From the IMG/VR virus record IMGVR_UViG_3300048912_000049, positions 1-32,547 of that record: a stretch of 32,547 nt of DNA; one strand, written 5' to 3'. A program made the translations under genes and the position numbers. The stretch comes from a virus. Shown here piece after piece: positions 29,198 to 32,547 of the stretch; within the stretch, counting starts at the first letter, position 1, and each line of letters begins with the position of its first letter. The notes below the pieces were generated by a model, which was not told the DNA's origin, ran no database searches, and was given only the letters and a program-made list of their open reading frames with translations.

Positions 29198-29408
29198 TGT
29201 AGACGGTGCTATACATCGAATGTACCAAGAAGGTTATCCGTTTTCCGAAGACTATCAAGCCGCTTTGGAATCACTCGGTGTTTATGATTTGAAGGGCACT
29301 GACCGGCCAGTACCGGATACCCTTGTTTTAGTTTATTTACTTATTGAAAGAGTAGTGGAGCTACAGAAGAAAATTGACGATATCAGTAAAAATAATTGCA
29401 CACAGTAA
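29187..29408 (+). CDS. Small hypothetical protein
   Basis: The 73-residue protein (MRLDVDGAIHRMYQEGYPFS) is acidic and helical at its end (LIERVVELQKKIDDISK). It overlaps the MazG-like gene by 11 bases and the ThyX gene by 35. A start at ATG 29175 is also possible. I recognise no family. Confidence 0.45.
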   Translation: MRLDVDGAIHRMYQEGYPFSEDYQAALESLGVYDLKGTDRPVPDTLVLVYLLIERVVELQKKIDDISKNNCTQ

Positions 29409-30339
29409 GAGTGCAGTTACAGAAAAAGAAATAGTTACATTTGAATTAGAATATCCTCGCTTCATTCATGCAGAACTAATGACCCATCGGCTATTCAGCC
29501 GTAATGCAGCAAGCTCTAGGGCTATCCCTATTGAACGTATGATAGAACTTATAGAAAGCTCTCCAGCAATGCCAGAAATATGGGGGAGTAATCAATCAGG
29601 GATGCAAGCAGGAGCTGAAATAGACATTCCTAGTAGAGCTGTATATGTATGGGATCAAGCAGCTAAACGTGCTGTGAAGAGTGCGAGAGAGCTTCAAGCA
29701 TTAGGGTTGCATAAGCAGATTGTTAATAGAGTGCTGGAACCATTCTCGCATATGAAGGTAGTGCTCACGGCTACCGAGTTTGATAATTGGTGGTGGCTGC
29801 GTAAGCACGAAGCAGCTCAACCTGAAATTAGAGTTCTAGCTGAAAGAATGTGGGAGGAACTTGGAAAGAGTGAGGCAGAAGTGTTGAATCCAGGCGAGTG
29901 GCATACACCTTATGTGCATCACTACAGAGATTCAAATGGACAACTCTTGTACCACATTGTTGATCTCTCCATACCAAGAGACATATGTGGTGGTGAGTTT
30001 TTTGTGAACCTCCTCAGTTTTGAGGATGCCTTAAAGGTTTCAGCATCACTTTGTGCTCAAGTGAGTTATAGAAAATCTGATGACAGTCTAGAGAAAGCGT
30101 TACTTATCTATGATCGACTTGTAGAGAGTAAGCCGGTACATGCCAGCCCATTTGAACACCAAGCAACACCAATGGGGCATCCATACGATGTATTTTATTA
30201 CGTTGATACTGTAATTGATGAAGGATCAACTCATTGTGATATTGATAATGATAGATGGAGTGGTAATTTCAAACATTGGATTCAACAAAGACAACTAATT
30301 CCTAACAATGCATGTTGGGATTATAAGGAACAAAATTAA
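29374..30339 (+). CDS. thyX: Flavin-dependent thymidylate synthase (ThyX)
   Basis: The 321-residue protein has the ThyX motif at residues 37-49, THRLFSRNAASSR (family: R-H-R-x-x-S-x-N-x-x-S-x-R), and further conserved residues (SFEDALKVSASLCAQVSYRK, and VHASPFEHQATP). ThyX methylates dUMP with FADH2 and methylene-THF. It is longer than the usual 220-270 residues; the extra part lies after about residue 50. The start is a TTG at 29374, which overlaps the gene before it; I see no better start. It makes the phage independent of host ThyA. Confidence 0.88.
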   Translation: MTISVKIIAHSKSAVTEKEIVTFELEYPRFIHAELMTHRLFSRNAASSRAIPIERMIELIESSPAMPEIWGSNQSGMQAGAEIDIPSRAVYVWDQAAKRAVKSARELQALGLHKQIVNRVLEPFSHMKVVLTATEFDNWWWLRKHEAAQPEIRVLAERMWEELGKSEAEVLNPGEWHTPYVHHYRDSNGQLLYHIVDLSIPRDICGGEFFVNLLSFEDALKVSASLCAQVSYRKSDDSLEKALLIYDRLVESKPVHASPFEHQATPMGHPYDVFYYVDTVIDEGSTHCDIDNDRWSGNFKHWIQQRQLIPNNACWDYKEQN

Positions 30340-30723
30340 TTGAGATATATTTCAGAGTCTGATCTGCTTTTGTTGGACAGCTATTACGTCGGCATAGATC
30401 AGAAAGAACCAGAAAAGTTTAAACGGATTTTATTCAATCACGGATTTGATATTGATGCAAAAATTGAAGAAGAAATTGGTACGCATAGAAATCTACAAAA
30501 CAAAGCTTACAAAGGTAAGCGTTTCGTAGGACTTGAACGTACAGACAGAGCATGGCTGCGCAGTGGCTATGCATCTGTGGAGGCACACATTAACAGCTCA
30601 AAAGATAAATCATTGAAAGAGGAACTTCACAATATGAGTCGTGAAGGTTTTAGTGGTGATATTTATGAAGATATGGTTGAGCGTGCTGCTAAAGCTGGGA
30701 AGTATCAGGAAATTATTGAGTAA
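30340..30723 (+). CDS. Hypothetical protein between ThyX and reductase
   Basis: The 127-residue protein, from a TTG start directly after the ThyX stop, contains ESDLLLLDSYYVGIDQKEP and a basic middle with YKGKRFVGLERTDRAW. It has no motif I recognise. It is charged and soluble. Its place between two enzymes of deoxynucleotide synthesis suggests a related role. Confidence 0.5.
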   Translation: MRYISESDLLLLDSYYVGIDQKEPEKFKRILFNHGFDIDAKIEEEIGTHRNLQNKAYKGKRFVGLERTDRAWLRSGYASVEAHINSSKDKSLKEELHNMSREGFSGDIYEDMVERAAKAGKYQEIIE

Positions 30724-30738
30724 GGTAATTAATAAAGA

Positions 30739-32547
30739 ATGCAAATCAGTAGTAAAATATTATCCGATATCACGGTATTTGCTAAATACGCGAAACATAT
30801 TCCAGTCTTTGAGCGTAGAGAGACTTGGGAAGAGATTTGTGAACGAAACATGCAAATGCATATCAAGAAGTATCCAGCATTTGAAAGTGATATCCGCTTC
30901 ACTTATGAGAACTTCGTAGTAACAAAGAAAATTCTACCAAGCATGAGAAGTTTGCAATTTGCTGGTAAACCTATCGACGTAGCTCCAAACAGAATTTACA
31001 ACTGCGCATATTTACCGGTGGATAGTTTAGAGTCCTTCAGTGAATCGATGTTTCTGTTGCTTGGTGGTACTGGTGTTGGTTACAGCGTACAGAAACATCA
31101 TGTTGAAAAATTACCTGATATTAAAGGACCATCTTCGAGAAGAAAGCGATTTTTAGTAGCAGATAATATCGAAGGTTGGGCTGACGCAATTAAAGTGTTG
31201 ATGGCATCTTATTTCCACGGAAAGATGTTACCTGATTTTGATTTCTCAGATATTCGGCAAAAAGGCGCTCCACTGATTACATCAGGTGGTAAAGCTCCAG
31301 GTCCACAACCTCTAAAGGATTGTGTACATAACATCACTAAAGTATTAGATGCTGCTATCACTGATCGAGGTGCAGGCACTAAGCTCACCACATTAGAAAC
31401 GCATGACATCATGTGCTTTATTGCTGATGCTGTTTTAGCTGGAGGCATTCGTCGTGCGGCATTGATCGCATTGTTCAGTTTAGATGATGAATTGATGCTC
31501 ACTTGTAAACATGGTGCATGGTATGAGCTAAACCCACAAAGAGGCAGAGCTAACAATTCAGCAGTGATCCTTCGTCATAAAGTACAGGAGAATGATTTCT
31601 GGACATTGTGGGGGAAAATTATTGCATCAGGTAGTGGTGAGCCTGGAGTCTATTTCTCGAATGATAAAGATTGGGGAACAAACCCATGTTGTGAAATCGC
31701 ATTACGTCCATATCAATTCTGTAATCTGGTGACGATCAATGCAGGAAGTATCGTAGATCAAGCTGACTTAAATGAACGTGCTGCTCAAGCTTCATTCTTG
31801 GCAACATTGCAAGCAGGGTATACCAACTTTCATTACTTGAGAGACATTTGGAAAAAGACTACTGAGAAGGATGCGCTGATCGGTGTCAGCATGACTGGTA
31901 TTGCATCAGGTGTTGTTGAATCCCTCGATCTCAAACAAGCGGCGGATTGGGTTGTTGATTCAAATCGTGTGTGGGCTAAGAAGATTGGCATTAACGTAGC
32001 AGCTCGAACGACGACAGTTAAGCCGGAAGGCACAAGTTCATTAGTTTTGGGATGCTCAAGTGGAATTCATGCTTGGCATAATGATTATTACCTGCGACGA
32101 ATTCGGATTGGTAAGAATGAAGCAATTTATACTTACCTCCTGATTAACCATCCTGAATTAGTAGTGGATGACATCATGGGACCGGGAGCAATCATTGAAG
32201 TACCGCAGAAGGCTCCAGACGGTGCTACGCTGCGTTATGAGAGTGTGTTTGACCTACTGGAGCGTGTGAAGCGATTCAACCGTGAATGGGTCCGTACAGG
32301 CCACATCAAAGGCCAAAACACTCACAATGTGAGCTGTACTATCTCGGTGAAGGATGAAGAGTGGTCTGAAGTTGGTAAGTGGATGTGGGAGAACCGTGAC
32401 TGGTTTAATGGTATCTCTGTACTTCCTTATGATGGTGGAACTTATATCCAAGCTCCTTTTGAAGATATCTCTAAAGAGGAGTATGAAGAACGTTCCAAGT
32501 CACTCCATGAAGTTGATCTAAGTAAGGTTATCGAGATGGATGACCAC
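30739..32547 (+). CDS. nrdJ: Adenosylcobalamin-dependent (class II) ribonucleotide reductase, partial
   Basis: The first 603 codons are in the window and the gene runs off the right edge in frame. It shows NCAYLPVDS (first active-site Cys at residue 89), GGTGVGYSVQ (loop for substrate/effector) and NPCCEIAL (catalytic Cys at about 317-318), followed by FCNL. It also has TVKPEGTSS near residue 430. These mark a monomeric class II reductase of the Lactobacillus leichmannii kind, which makes dNTPs from NTPs and depends on vitamin B12. ATG 30739 follows AAGGTAATTAATAAAGA. It completes the nucleotide-synthesis group with ThyX, dNMP kinase and MazG. Confidence 0.88.
   Translation, partial: MQISSKILSDITVFAKYAKHIPVFERRETWEEICERNMQMHIKKYPAFESDIRFTYENFVVTKKILPSMRSLQFAGKPIDVAPNRIYNCAYLPVDSLESFSESMFLLLGGTGVGYSVQKHHVEKLPDIKGPSSRRKRFLVADNIEGWADAIKVLMASYFHGKMLPDFDFSDIRQKGAPLITSGGKAPGPQPLKDCVHNITKVLDAAITDRGAGTKLTTLETHDIMCFIADAVLAGGIRRAALIALFSLDDELMLTCKHGAWYELNPQRGRANNSAVILRHKVQENDFWTLWGKIIASGSGEPGVYFSNDKDWGTNPCCEIALRPYQFCNLVTINAGSIVDQADLNERAAQASFLATLQAGYTNFHYLRDIWKKTTEKDALIGVSMTGIASGVVESLDLKQAADWVVDSNRVWAKKIGINVAARTTTVKPEGTSSLVLGCSSGIHAWHNDYYLRRIRIGKNEAIYTYLLINHPELVVDDIMGPGAIIEVPQKAPDGATLRYESVFDLLERVKRFNREWVRTGHIKGQNTHNVSCTISVKDEEWSEVGKWMWENRDWFNGISVLPYDGGTYIQAPFEDISKEEYEERSKSLHEVDLSKVIEMDDH

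Overview
The window is a piece of a double-stranded DNA bacteriophage or prophage, almost certainly of a Gram-negative host. It has short genes that abut or overlap by 4 bases, a tyrosine integrase, two phage tRNA genes, a T7-type replication set (primase-helicase, family A DNA polymerase, tailed ssDNA-binding protein, 5'-3' exonuclease) and a nucleotide-metabolism set (dNMP kinase, MazG-like, ThyX, class II ribonucleotide reductase). No structural or lysis genes and no phage RNA polymerase are in the window. The host cannot be named from the sequence.

Layout. 91-1137 (minus): Pol-beta-fold nucleotidyltransferase. 1225-6891 (plus): one long chain of small, tightly overlapping accessory genes. 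The first part (about 1300-4400) is visibly richer in G+C than the rest, and the chain ends in an excisionase-like gene. 6894-8302: bidirectional terminator, integrase (minus) and a repeat-rich attP-like region. 8426-9648: kinase-like gene, two tRNA genes and a small gene. 9662-17075: an RNA-rich region. 17089-32547: replication and nucleotide metabolism, with the reductase gene running off the right edge.

The most unusual part is 10.2-17.1 kb. Six stem-bounded elements share a 5' strand starting TTGGA-like, then the motif ACAGCAAAC, a variable interior, and a 3' strand ending in AG. Their closing stems differ in sequence but remain paired, which points to a family of structured RNAs. Two of them carry a circularly permuted tRNA mimic in the order T-arm, acceptor stem closed by a loop, U8-A9, D-arm. 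They sit beside a gene for a DUF2828/TROVE-like protein with a C-terminal vWA domain (Ro60-like) and a second vWA protein. This looks like a phage-borne Ro60/Y-RNA-type system with an array of Y-like RNAs, and three further large structured RNAs lie between them. A promoter at 12874 and a terminator at 17050 bracket one unit: Y-like RNA, structured RNA, MESH1-like HD hydrolase, two more Y-like RNAs, the Ro60-like gene, two small genes and an SPFH/band-7 membrane protein.

The DNA polymerase gene is interrupted in its motif B (O-helix) by a group I intron of 704 bases that carries an HNH endonuclease gene. P1 and P10 pairings place both splice sites, and the spliced protein has about 770 residues. 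A family of promoters with a shared spacer (AGTATAATAAAT) starts at least four transcription units. No similarity search or folding program was run. Family names come from recognised motifs and structures were paired by eye.
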